DNA from: a virus
Length of the DNA stretch: 64,000 nucleotides
Reading direction: 5' to 3' (one strand)
Virus record (IMG/VR): IMGVR_UViG_3300021478_000023
Coordinates: 1 to 64,000 of that record
The position numbers and the translations under genes are program-made. Under the pieces are notes generated by a model. The model worked only from the letters and a program-made list of their open reading frames with translations, was not told the DNA's origin and made no database searches. Each line of letters opens with the position of its first letter. Position 1 is the first letter of the stretch. Shown one piece after another: positions 6,586-13,448 of the stretch.

Positions 6586-7323
6586 TTAGGCCGCGAAGCC
6601 GACTTTGCGCCGACGCACGCGGAACGCAAGTCCGAGGCCGACGAAGCCGAGCAACATCATGCCCCACGTAGCCGGTTCTGGAACCGCCGCAACCGGATTG
6701 ATGCTGTTGCCGCTACCAGTCTCAAACAAAGCACCGGAGTTGGCCGTTGCGATGATGCCGTCTACGGTGTTCAAGAAGCCGACGATATACATTCCCTGCG
6801 CGCCACGGTTCAAACTGAACGACGGCGAGAAGGGACCGCTAGGACCGTTAAGAGCCTGCGTGCCAAGATCAGCTTGCAGCACGAAGAATCCGGTAGCTCC
6901 CGGCAGGAACACTTGCGTACTCGGCAGATACGCGCCAATCGGATTCGATGGGCTCGCACTGATGCCGAGATAGGTGTCAAGGAAGCCGCTGGTCCATGCC
7001 GTAGTAGACACCAACGAGAAATTGACACCAGCGGCAGGAAGCGTTGAGCCGGTGACAGTGACTACGTTGGCCGGATTAACGGCGGCTGTATTCGGAACAA
7101 GAATGTCCAGAATCAAATCGCCGGTTTGGTCCTTGGGCGACACCGTAAATCCCCAATTCACCGGAGGGTTGCTGGTGATTGGAGTGTTGGTGCCGTTATC
7201 GACGCAACCCGCTGCGCAGAAGCCGTGCAGCGGATCATCCAAGGCAACGACTTGTGCGCTTGCAGGCACCGCATACGCCAGTGCGGCAAGCGCCATCGCA
7301 GTAGAGAGTACGAGTTTTTTCAT
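6586..7323 (-). CDS. PEP-CTERM sorting-domain surface protein
   Basis: A 245-residue protein with an N-terminal signal peptide (MKKLVLSTAMALAALAYAVP, cleavage near ASA-QVV), a Gly/Ser/Pro-rich body and the C-terminal signal VPEPATWGMMLLGFVGLG then FRVRRR. The last 35 or so residues match those of the gene at 5812-6507 almost exactly, while the bodies differ. A start 12 bases upstream (7335) is also possible; either keeps the signal peptide. It stands 78 bases upstream of its partner and about 100 bases downstream of a repeat that may be its operator (7422-7442). Confidence 0.85.
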   Translation of the reverse strand: MKKLVLSTAMALAALAYAVPASAQVVALDDPLHGFCAAGCVDNGTNTPITSNPPVNWGFTVSPKDQTGDLILDILVPNTAAVNPANVVTVTGSTLPAAGVNFSLVSTTAWTSGFLDTYLGISASPSNPIGAYLPSTQVFLPGATGFFVLQADLGTQALNGPSGPFSPSFSLNRGAQGMYIVGFLNTVDGIIATANSGALFETGSGNSINPVAAVPEPATWGMMLLGFVGLGLAFRVRRRKVGFAA

Positions 7324-7421
7324 CGTTGTCGCCATTCCCTTTCGAAAGGAATCGGCGCTTGCGGGGTTGCAACGCCGACGCCGAACGGTAGCACACGCCG
7401 CACCCATTTCCAGCGCGGCTT

Positions 7422-7442
7422 GATATATCGTTCGGTATATCG
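7422..7442 (-). promoter_or_regulatory. TATATCG repeat upstream of the PEP-CTERM pair
   Basis: On the + strand GATATATCG (7422-7430) is followed by TATATCG (7436-7442): a direct repeat of TATATCG 12 bases apart and also an inverted repeat GATATA/TATATC. It lies about 100 bases upstream of the second PEP-CTERM start. A similar TATATCGCGGGATATA element lies upstream of the minus-strand gene at 20452. Operator or promoter role is inferred. Confidence 0.3.
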
Positions 7443-7449
7443 TGGACAA

Positions 7450-7641
7450 TCAGTCGAAAGCGACTTGCGGCTTGAGATAGCTAAAGATTTCGCCCTCGCA
7501 GCGCTCGCAGAAAACCCACATAAGGTTGCGGCCATCGGCCCACAGGATCAGCGGCACATGCTCATCGGGAATCGCCCCGCCGCATTTCGAGCACGTCTCG
7601 GTTCCCTTCACAGGTTTGCCGAGCATTCCAGAGTCGATCAT
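7450..7641 (-). CDS. Small zinc-ribbon protein
   Basis: A 63-residue protein with paired CxxC motifs (ETCSKCGGAIP, then FCERCEGEIF) about 25 residues apart, a treble-clef or zinc-ribbon layout. The ATG at 7641 has a strong ribosome site (GGAGGGGGCA); an in-frame TTG further upstream is inside that site. It lies just downstream of a terminator. Function unknown; could bind nucleic acid or a protein partner. Confidence 0.65.
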   Translation of the reverse strand: MIDSGMLGKPVKGTETCSKCGGAIPDEHVPLILWADGRNLMWVFCERCEGEIFSYLKPQVAFD

Positions 7642-7654
7642 TGCCCCCTCCAAT

Positions 7655-7704
7655 TAAAAAGGAAGCGCGGCGGGTCAGGACTATCGGAACCCTCCCGCCG
7701 CGCT
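7655..7704 (-). terminator. Intrinsic terminator
   Basis: AGCGCGGCGGG (7664-7674) pairs with CCCGCCGCGCT (7694-7704). On the minus strand the stem is followed by TCCTTTTT (7663-7656). It ends the operon that includes the lipoprotein at 7783-7950. Part of the T-run lies just upstream of the next gene's ribosome site. Confidence 0.7.
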
Positions 7705-7782
7705 TTTCGACACATGCGGGCCGCGTTGTCAGCAAATCGGGGAACGAAAGCCCAACGCGGCGGCGACTTATAGTGGCGAACT

Positions 7783-7950
7783 CTATTTGCTCCCCGGCCC
7801 CTGGCACGCCGAGTCCTTGGGATACTCCAAACAATACTTGTGAATGTCAGTGATGACGCCGTTTTTTGTGCCGGGCGTTTCGTGCTCGCGGATATAGTCG
7901 GCGCTGCACCCGCCGCACAGCAACACCAACAACAAGAGCAACGCGTTCAT
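7783..7950 (-). CDS. Micro-lipoprotein
   Basis: Read directly from the sequence: 55 residues beginning MNALLLLLVLLCGGCSADY, a very short signal peptide ending in a lipobox-like LCGGC, then a polar tail with two more cysteines (KYCLEYPKDSACQGPGSK). It starts on an ATGA overlap with 7947-8219. Small outer-membrane lipoproteins of this size include Rz1-type spanins and exclusion or cor-like proteins; no inner-membrane spanin partner is adjacent, so the role is open. Confidence 0.6.
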   Translation of the reverse strand: MNALLLLLVLLCGGCSADYIREHETPGTKNGVITDIHKYCLEYPKDSACQGPGSK

Positions 7951-8219
7951 TTGCTTCCCTTCGCGTGTGTTGCCTCAACGGCGTAGTCGATCAGCTTGCG
8001 ATAATCGGCCAGCCGCTTTCGCGTGCTCGGGTCTGTATCGGCTCGCGTCTCGTATTCCATCATCAACAAGCTGGCCGTCCGAAACGCCCCGCTGTTGTTG
8101 ATTTCGATAGCGCGTTCGACGCGCTCGATAATCTCAAAGGTGAGATCGCGGGTCGAAAGCGATGCCGCATACTCACGAATGACGCGTTCGTTTTCCGGGT
8201 CAAACGGGAGAGTCATCAT
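7947..8219 (-). CDS. Hypothetical helical protein
   Basis: A 90-residue acidic helical protein containing ERVIREYAASLSTRDLTFEI. Two adjacent ATG codons (8219 and 8216) both follow GGAAGGGGA. It overlaps the neighbouring genes at both ends, so it is part of one translational chain. No family recognised. Confidence 0.55.
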   Translation of the reverse strand: MMTLPFDPENERVIREYAASLSTRDLTFEIIERVERAIEINNSGAFRTASLLMMEYETRADTDPSTRKRLADYRKLIDYAVEATHAKGSK

Positions 8220-8355
8220 TCCCCTTCCTTTCAGGGATGCGATAGAGGCGTCGGCGCAACACCCATGCGGACATGCGCGCGGCGGTCAACGGAAAACCTA
8301 GCTTGCGAATCCAATTTGCTACGGTGAACAACGATATCGAGTTGAGCGGGCGCAT
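8200..8355 (-). CDS. Basic microprotein
   Basis: Read directly from the sequence: 51 residues beginning MRPLNSISLFTVANWIRKLG and continuing with a strongly basic amphipathic stretch (VLRRRLYRIPERKG). The ATG lies directly after the stop of 8356-8550, and its end overlaps the next gene by about 17-20 bases. Membrane-surface or nucleic-acid binding is possible. Coding status rests on the gene spacing only. Confidence 0.4.
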   Translation of the reverse strand: MRPLNSISLFTVANWIRKLGFPLTAARMSAWVLRRRLYRIPERKGNDDSPV

Positions 8356-8550
8356 TTACATTTCTGCCATAGCTTGTCGCAAAGCGGTTAGCTGGTCTGT
8401 CACGTCGGGCGGCGGTTCTGGTTTAGGTTTCGGCCCCGGCATAATTTCCGTTACCGAATAAACTTTTCTGTTGTCGTTTGAGGTACGCCAGATTGCGATG
8501 CCGCCGTTTGGCAACGTCTCTATCTGATAGTGCAACGGTGTCTGGTCCAT
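8356..8550 (-). CDS. Hypothetical small protein
   Basis: A 64-residue protein beginning MDQTPLHYQIETLPNGGIAI, with a beta-hairpin-like N-terminus, a Pro/Lys linker (PGPKPKPEPPP) and a short helix at the end. The ATG at 8550 overlaps the stop of the lipoprotein before it as TGATG; a GTG one codon upstream is the alternative. Family not recognised. Confidence 0.5.
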   Translation of the reverse strand: MDQTPLHYQIETLPNGGIAIWRTSNDNRKVYSVTEIMPGPKPKPEPPPDVTDQLTALRQAMAEM

Positions 8551-8723
8551 CACGTTCGCTCGCAGTTATGTTTTGCTTGATCGCATGCCGGGAAGCGGTC
8601 GCCCTTGACCGGGCCAAGCGGTTCACGCATCCGATAGGCGCCAGTGCAGGACATCATCAACAACATGATCGCCATACCGAGCACGGCGACGATGATTGAA
8701 ACTCTGATCGCAATAATGTTCAT
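8550..8723 (-). CDS. Micro-lipoprotein
   Basis: Read directly from the sequence: 57 residues with a hydrophobic signal segment (IIVAVLGMAIMLLMMSC) ending in a lipobox-like LMMSC at Cys26, then a short polar tail with two cysteines. It starts on an ATGA overlap with the alpha-CTD-like gene. Like the protein at 7783-7950 it is probably lipid-anchored in the envelope. Rz1-like, exclusion or receptor-blocking functions are all possible. Confidence 0.55.
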   Translation of the reverse strand: MNIIAIRVSIIVAVLGMAIMLLMMSCTGAYRMREPLGPVKGDRFPACDQAKHNCERT

Positions 8724-9232
8724 TCTGCGCGCTCGCGCTCCATACCAAGATGAAGGCCAAGAGACTGCAACGCCAGTTTGATCTCGCCCAATGACTTGCG
8801 CCCGAAATTCGTTTCCCTCAACAACTCGGCTTCACTGAATCTAACCAAGTGCGCCACGGTTTTGATTGGCGCCGAGATATATTCACCGTCCACATACGCC
8901 TGATAATTTTGCAGCATATTGTAGGCGCGCGTACTCAATCCAAGATCAGAAACGGATTTTGACAAAGCGTCGTTGACCGGGGCTTGCCACAAAACATCAG
9001 CGGTAACGCAAGCCCAACCCATCCTTGGTTTTTCCGTGTTGCTCTTTATGGCCCGCAATAGCTTTGGGAGGGCTAACAAATCGGAGCACGCCATTCTCCT
9101 GTTCAATTCCTGTAGCTCATCGCGAATGTCCATCAACACCGCAAGCTGCGCGCCGGGGAACGATGCGCTGCCACCTTGATTTTCTGGACCCCGAACCGTC
9201 CAATCGAAATTCTTGCAGCGCCGGTCGCTCAT
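8720..9232 (-). CDS. RNA polymerase alpha C-terminal-domain homologue
   Basis: A 170-residue protein. Residues about 97-165 align with the bacterial RNA polymerase alpha-CTD: LGLSTRAYNMLQ matches the helix carrying the UP-element-contacting Arg265 and Asn268 of E. coli alpha, and LLRETNFGRKSLGEIKLALQ matches the second DNA-binding motif with Gly296, Lys298 and Ser299 all kept, ending in LGLHLGM as in alpha. An extra eight or so residues (AYVDGEYISAPI) lie between the two motifs. The N-terminal 95 residues are not alpha-NTD; they contain a helix (VLMDIRDELQELNRRM) that could bind a partner. It probably redirects promoter or activator contacts of host RNA polymerase, but that is inference. ATGA overlaps at both ends. 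Confidence 0.8.
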   Translation of the reverse strand: MSDRRCKNFDWTVRGPENQGGSASFPGAQLAVLMDIRDELQELNRRMACSDLLALPKLLRAIKSNTEKPRMGWACVTADVLWQAPVNDALSKSVSDLGLSTRAYNMLQNYQAYVDGEYISAPIKTVAHLVRFSEAELLRETNFGRKSLGEIKLALQSLGLHLGMERERAE

Positions 9233-9582
9233 ATTTTTGGCCCGATGTTAGCGATGCGATCAATCACCAAGCCGGTGATAGCTGACGGCGAGCCGTCAGG
9301 GTTGCGCGTGAGCGCTCCCTTAATCACGTCAATCGGCACGCCATACTGGAAGCACAGGCTCAACAGAATCGCGCCGTCGCGCGCCTGCGCGTCGAGATCC
9401 GAGCCGGGTGTTTTGGCCGCATTGATGAAAACCTCCCCCGCCGTCACGTTGTCAGTGTAGAAGCCAACCGATATGTGCCAGGGCTGATTCCAAAATGTCG
9501 TTGTAAAGTTTACCGAGTGCCGCCGCATCGGAAGCGTGCGCCGCTCCGCAACGTGCGTTGGCTGCGGTTCGTGCTCACTCAT
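9229..9582 (-). CDS. TSCPD/NrdJ C-terminal-like protein
   Basis: A 117-residue protein. Residues about 35-105 (ISVGFYTDNVTAGEVFINAA, then ILLSLCFQYGVPIDVIKGAL) resemble the TSCPD-type domain at the end of class II ribonucleotide reductases and its many free-standing alphaproteobacterial copies. The cysteines of the canonical TSCPD motif are absent, so catalysis is unlikely; a regulatory or binding role fits better. ATGA overlap with the alpha-CTD gene. Confidence 0.65.
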   Translation of the reverse strand: MSEHEPQPTHVAERRTLPMRRHSVNFTTTFWNQPWHISVGFYTDNVTAGEVFINAAKTPGSDLDAQARDGAILLSLCFQYGVPIDVIKGALTRNPDGSPSAITGLVIDRIANIGPKI

Positions 9583-9767
9583 ATTGGTTGCTCCGACTGT
9601 TTGATCGCCCTCCGTACTAGATCAATCCGAAACTCAACCTCATCCGCCATTTCCTCTAGGAACAGCAACGCTTCCTCACGCGTCATGGTCCGATGGTCAA
9701 TGGCATCGTCAACCCGCATCATAATATCCGCTACGCTTGTCTTGATGATGCTGTTGATGATCGACAT
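9579..9767 (-). CDS. Hypothetical helical protein
   Basis: A 62-residue acidic protein, mostly helical (MTREEALLFLEEMADEVEFR). The ATG at 9767 is chosen over GTG and TTG codons upstream that fall at the T-run of a terminator. It is the first gene of the operon that carries the alpha-CTD homologue and overlaps the next gene as ATGA. Confidence 0.5.
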   Translation of the reverse strand: MSIINSIIKTSVADIMMRVDDAIDHRTMTREEALLFLEEMADEVEFRIDLVRRAIKQSEQPI

Positions 9768-9780
9768 TCCAAGCACTTTC

Positions 9781-9828
9781 AAAAAGCGGCCCGGCCTTGC
9801 ACTTGTGAGGGTACGAAAGCCGAGCCGC
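9781..9828 (-). terminator. Intrinsic terminator
   Basis: On the minus strand GCGGCTCGGC (9828-9819) pairs with GCCGGGCCGC (9795-9786), with one G-U pair, and is followed by TTTTT (9785-9781). It separates the recombination operon from the alpha-CTD operon. Confidence 0.7.
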
Positions 9829-9864
9829 CCCGTTGGGGAGGGGGGTCTACCTCTCCCCGCTGGC

Positions 9865-10194
9865 TCAGAACATTTCGTGTAGCTCTGCGAGCGTCTTGTG
9901 GCATGCCGCTAGTTGGCGCTCGGTCGCGTCAAAGGTGCTCGGCATTCCCTGCGGTTCCTTCGCGGTGTCCAGCTTAACGACTGTCGGGCGAGCCGCTGGT
10001 AACACCCCGCGAATCTTGTCGCGCAGCGCTTCGATCTTCTGTGATAGATCAGCGGTGCTCGCCATGATCGCGGCGGCGCGCGGCAATAGCCGATTGTTTG
10101 TTGTGACCAGCGAGCGCGGTTCCGGCTTGCTATCCTCGCCTGACATCACCCGCTCCATGTTTTCCATTAGTCGCTCGCCATCGACGTTGCTCAT
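9865..10194 (-). CDS. Hypothetical helical protein
   Basis: A 109-residue protein, helical, with a central segment ASTADLSQKIEALRDKIRGV that could form a short coiled coil. The ATG at 10194 has AAAGGAAA as ribosome site. Last gene of the recombination operon. Family not recognised. Confidence 0.55.
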   Translation of the reverse strand: MSNVDGERLMENMERVMSGEDSKPEPRSLVTTNNRLLPRAAAIMASTADLSQKIEALRDKIRGVLPAARPTVVKLDTAKEPQGMPSTFDATERQLAACHKTLAELHEMF

Positions 10195-10221
10195 GATTTT
10201 CCTTTCGTGTTTGGCTGTATG

Positions 10222-10707
10222 TTAGTGTCCGTCATCGTCGTTCTCCGTTGTTAACATTTCCATTGGACGCAATTCCGCTGGCGGCACCCAAAATGCCGGA
10301 CGGCCATTGTTGAAGCGATCACTCCAAAACTTTTCTAGCTTGCCCTCTCTGCCGTAACACCATCCAACAACATCGAGCGTAGGGGGATGCCCGATTACGA
10401 GAATGAAAATATCGTCATCGTTGTCGGGAGGGTGCACGCGCAATTGCCCGTTGGAGTAGACCGTTGCCCGCACCTGAAACCGGCCAACGTCTTTCGAGAT
10501 CAGACTCCCAACTGTGCCATCCCAATGCAGATTGAAAAACTTGGACACAGCCTGTTCGCCCATGCAGCCGTCGATATGCTTTGACCAAGCATTAGCCTCA
10601 TCGGCACCATAGGCTCCGTTCAACCGGGCGCGGATGGCGAAGCACTGGCGCATCACCCCGATCATCGCGGCTTGGAAGATCTCGGACTCCGACAACGTGA
10701 CTCTCAT
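10222..10707 (-). CDS. Putative PD-(D/E)XK-like nuclease
   Basis: A 161-residue protein from the ATG at 10707, which shares bases with the TAA of the annealing-protein gene. Around residues 56-90 it reads GCMGEQAVSKFFNLHWDGTV, then DVGRFQVRATV: a helix with Glu, an Asp and a beta strand ending in Q-x-R. That is the order of a PD-(D/E)XK nuclease (E, D, ExK) with Gln-x-Arg in place of the usual ExK. If so, it may be catalytically altered. Its neighbours are recombination genes, which fits. Tentative. Confidence 0.4.
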   Translation of the reverse strand: MRVTLSESEIFQAAMIGVMRQCFAIRARLNGAYGADEANAWSKHIDGCMGEQAVSKFFNLHWDGTVGSLISKDVGRFQVRATVYSNGQLRVHPPDNDDDIFILVIGHPPTLDVVGWCYGREGKLEKFWSDRFNNGRPAFWVPPAELRPMEMLTTENDDDGH

Positions 10708-11807
10708 TACTTTCCCCCCTGATCCCAACCCTGTTGCCATGCAGCCACCAACGCGGGCTTGTCCCGATACTCACCAGGGACAGCCCGGCGTTGCTGGCCT
10801 GCGGCGCGATCATCACGACCGCGCTGCGTGGCGGCACGAATCGGGTCCACAAACAATTCGCCCCCGCCACTTTCTTGTGGAGTAGCGGCGGCGGTTTCAG
10901 TTTTTGTTGTTGATTCCGCCGCCGCCGTTCCGCTCTCCTGGGTCGTTCCTGATTCGGTCGTTGTTCCTGATTCGTTGCTCGGCACAGATTGAGCATCTTG
11001 TCCAGCCGTGATTTCCTGATCAGGAGGGAATGTTTCATCGACCGTTGTCATGCCGTCATGGATCGCCCGCATCATCGCAACGATTCGTGCGATGTCAGGT
11101 GCAAGCCAATCCTTTGCCGCGCGACCTACAACACGCTCGACACGCTTTAGCTCGACCGGGATATTGGCGATGCCCTGCACCGTGCGCTCACGCCAACCAG
11201 CAATGTCCTTGCCGATCTTATCGACCAACAAGTTGCGCGCCTCATCGAACGCAAAATCGCAATAGACGCCGAGCGCGTTAACGATGGCATTCCTGATCGC
11301 CTTGCTCTGACCAATCTGGTAGGCGATATCCATCTGCCGGTCGCGATCCTTGGTTTTGAGCGACGTTTGCGACTTGCGCTGATGATAGGCGCGCTCCATC
11401 GAGAAGCCGGTTTCGATATCCGTGAACCGCGCGTAGAACACCCACGCATCACCAACATCAACCTCACGAACCTCATTCGAGTTGTTGCCGTAAATCCGAG
11501 CGACGTTGTTTGCCAGCTTGATCGACGGACCCTCAATCCAATCCTGACCGCCGCTCTGAGTCCGCACCGGGAAGCGATAGAACCAATCCGGCCCGGCCAT
11601 CGCGGCGATCTCTTTAATCTCCTGGCGAACGCGCGGGAGATCCCGCCGCACGGCGACCGGCTGCGCGCCTACGATGCGCTCGGCGATTCCTTGCGTGGGC
11701 CGCACAAGCGAATGCCCGTGCGGGGCTTGTGGCTGGTTTTGCTGCGCGTCCGCGTTGGACATTTCGTCTAGCGAGCGACGCTGGTCATTCCGTTCGATCT
11801 CGTTCAT
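10707..11807 (-). CDS. Putative single-strand annealing protein with RMF-like tail
   Basis: A 366-residue protein. Residues about 70-225 form the conserved-looking core (WIEGPSIKLANNVARIYGNN, then MERAYHQRKSQT, then QMDIAYQIGQSKAIRNAIVN), of a type often found next to YqaJ exonucleases and thought to be RecT/Erf-class annealing proteins. A Ser/Thr/Glu-rich linker follows (about 275-315). The last 45 residues (RGRDDRAAGQQRR ... WQQGWDQG) resemble the ribosome-modulation-factor fold. The exonuclease lies three genes upstream in the same operon. The annealing role is inferred from context and motif shape. Confidence 0.6.
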   Translation of the reverse strand: MNEIERNDQRRSLDEMSNADAQQNQPQAPHGHSLVRPTQGIAERIVGAQPVAVRRDLPRVRQEIKEIAAMAGPDWFYRFPVRTQSGGQDWIEGPSIKLANNVARIYGNNSNEVREVDVGDAWVFYARFTDIETGFSMERAYHQRKSQTSLKTKDRDRQMDIAYQIGQSKAIRNAIVNALGVYCDFAFDEARNLLVDKIGKDIAGWRERTVQGIANIPVELKRVERVVGRAAKDWLAPDIARIVAMMRAIHDGMTTVDETFPPDQEITAGQDAQSVPSNESGTTTESGTTQESGTAAAESTTKTETAAATPQESGGGELFVDPIRAATQRGRDDRAAGQQRRAVPGEYRDKPALVAAWQQGWDQGGK

Positions 11808-12058
11808 TGCTTGGTCCTTTTGCTTGATTGGTTTTTCGGCAAGTCAGGAAATGTCCTGATCTTGTTGTTGAACACGTCCATAATGCCGAGCACCATTTCA
11901 TCTGATAGAACCGCGTAAGCAAACGGATGGTGGTCGTCATCAAACAAGATGATATGCACGTTGTCGCAATGCTCGCACTTGTACGCCGAGAACCGCGATG
12001 AGATTGGAATGTCAGTGTCCGGGTCGCGCTCGGGATTGGCGTCCTTGACGTGCGTCAT
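11804..12058 (-). CDS. Small CxxC protein
   Basis: An 84-residue protein with one CxxC (YKCEHCDNVHIILFDDDHHP) and several nearby His residues that could complete a metal site. The ATG at 12058 has CAGGAGTGATC as ribosome site; an upstream start is less likely. ATGA overlap with the annealing-protein gene. Function unknown. Confidence 0.6.
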   Translation of the reverse strand: MTHVKDANPERDPDTDIPISSRFSAYKCEHCDNVHIILFDDDHHPFAYAVLSDEMVLGIMDVFNNKIRTFPDLPKNQSSKRTKQ

Positions 12059-12060
12059 GA

Positions 12061-12309
12061 TCACTCCTGGCCGACAACGGTTGCGGGCGGCTTGCACTCC
12101 ATGCCGTCAACGAAGCCGCACGTCTCGCAGATAATCATAAGAAACTCGCGCGGGGCCGGTGGATATAGTTGATAACTTTTTGTTCCGATCCATACGCATT
12201 GCACTGGCGGCGACACATGGCGGATGGTTAGATTGCTCCCGCACTTGCTGCACTCTCGCGCGCCAGCGTCAAACGGTTTCAATTCGAATGCGGGCCGAGT
12301 CCGCTTCAT
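12061..12309 (-). CDS. Small zinc-ribbon protein
   Basis: An 82-residue protein with paired CxxC motifs (ECSKCGSNLTIRHV and IICETCGFVDG) about 42 residues apart and a hydrophobic middle. It starts on an ATGA overlap with the exonuclease gene. It belongs to the set of zinc-ribbon microproteins scattered through this genome. Confidence 0.6.
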   Translation of the reverse strand: MKRTRPAFELKPFDAGARECSKCGSNLTIRHVSPPVQCVWIGTKSYQLYPPAPREFLMIICETCGFVDGMECKPPATVVGQE

Positions 12310-13265
12310 GACTGCCCCGAGATCTTGGGTGCGAGCACGCGGAACACGCGCGGGTGTGAAGCCTCAACGGTGTAGGCTTTGCGATGCTGGACGCGCCACG
12401 ACAAGCGGCGGCCATCGGCAAGCGTAGCAAACGAATTGTCCGCCATCTTGCCTTGTAGCTCGACCTTGATTGCTTCAATCTCTGTGTCGAGCCGCTTCCG
12501 GCCCGCTTGCTTGAACACCAAATCTTCCGCCAGTGCGAGCGCGCGGTTGTCACGCGTGAGATCTATCGTCGTGCCTAGATCTTTCGGGTACAGCAACTTT
12601 ACCAGACGTTCGTCACGCTGCGGATCGAACGGCGGCATAATGTCTTGGTCAAGATAATCGTGCCAGAATTTCAGCACGTTGTATTTGATGCGATCCTCGA
12701 TTTCCTGATCACGCTCAACCTCAAACAATCGAAACTGCCAATCGAATTCCGAATTGATCAAAACCGGGAGCACCCCCCACGGCGCATCCGCCAACATCAT
12801 TTCGGTTAAGGTCTGGAGTCGATACGACTCTGGAATTTCCGCGTCGCCGTACTTTAGATCATCGTCAGGATCGTGCATCCACGTATGGCGGAAAATATAA
12901 CGCGAGACGGTTTTGGCCTGGACGACGCCGACGCCTTCACGATCAGGCGCGATTGCAAATCCGTCCGGCGTTGCGCCGAGTCGCAATTCGGGATCTCGCA
13001 AATAGATTTTCGCGCGGCGAATTTCCCAACCCGGATTCTCATCTAACAGTGCTTCAAATACTGACGCTTCGCCCCAACGTCCGCGCCGCAGCACACCGCT
13101 ATCAACAAGTGGCGGGCGCAGACCTTTTTTGTCCGCGTACAATTCCGCCATCGATGCGTAGGCACCTTCGCCGCAGACAATCGCTACGTCGCTCGCGGTG
13201 ATGTCCTGGCTGCGCAGCGCAAGCCAAGTCGCGCGATCCGTGATTGCGATGCGTTCGACGGTCAC
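12306..13265 (-). CDS. YqaJ-type viral recombinase exonuclease
   Basis: A 319-residue protein. The order fits the YqaJ/lambda-exonuclease group of PD-(D/E)XK nucleases: WLALRSQDITASDVA at the N-terminus, RWGEASVFEALLDE carrying the helix Glu, LGATPDGFA with the catalytic Asp, and GVGVVQAKTVS as the E/QxK strand. The C-terminal 80 residues are helical (RKRLDTEIEAIKVELQGK). The GTG at 13265 is chosen because GGGGAAA lies six bases upstream and the longer upstream frame lacks family sequence. It likely resects DNA for the annealing protein encoded downstream. First gene of the left minus-strand operon. Confidence 0.8.
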   Translation of the reverse strand: MTVERIAITDRATWLALRSQDITASDVAIVCGEGAYASMAELYADKKGLRPPLVDSGVLRRGRWGEASVFEALLDENPGWEIRRAKIYLRDPELRLGATPDGFAIAPDREGVGVVQAKTVSRYIFRHTWMHDPDDDLKYGDAEIPESYRLQTLTEMMLADAPWGVLPVLINSEFDWQFRLFEVERDQEIEDRIKYNVLKFWHDYLDQDIMPPFDPQRDERLVKLLYPKDLGTTIDLTRDNRALALAEDLVFKQAGRKRLDTEIEAIKVELQGKMADNSFATLADGRRLSWRVQHRKAYTVEASHPRVFRVLAPKISGQS

Positions 13266-13448
13266 AAGATTTCCCCGATTCGTATCCGCAAGGCTCGGCC
13301 CGTTCGCGCCGCAAGTCAAGGTAGGCTGGAAAGGTTTGCCGAATCGCCTTACGGTGCGGGCGCTGTGGATTGTGGATATCGGGGAAAACGCGGGCAATTG
13401 ACCGTCGAGCACGTTAGCGCATAGCTTCCGTTTCCAGCGGAGCGATAA
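13266..13448. promoter_or_regulatory. Divergent intergenic control region
   Basis: 183 bases between the leftward recombination operon and the rightward replication operon. A TTGACC (13398-13403) lies 17 bases before a poor -10 (ATAGCT), a possible rightward promoter. The minus strand has a TTGACT near 13319 but no convincing -10. No clear palindrome is seen. Confidence 0.3.

Noticed and set aside
7562-7834. 90-residue minus-strand frame
   Set aside because: It overlaps a terminator and two better-supported small genes in other frames.
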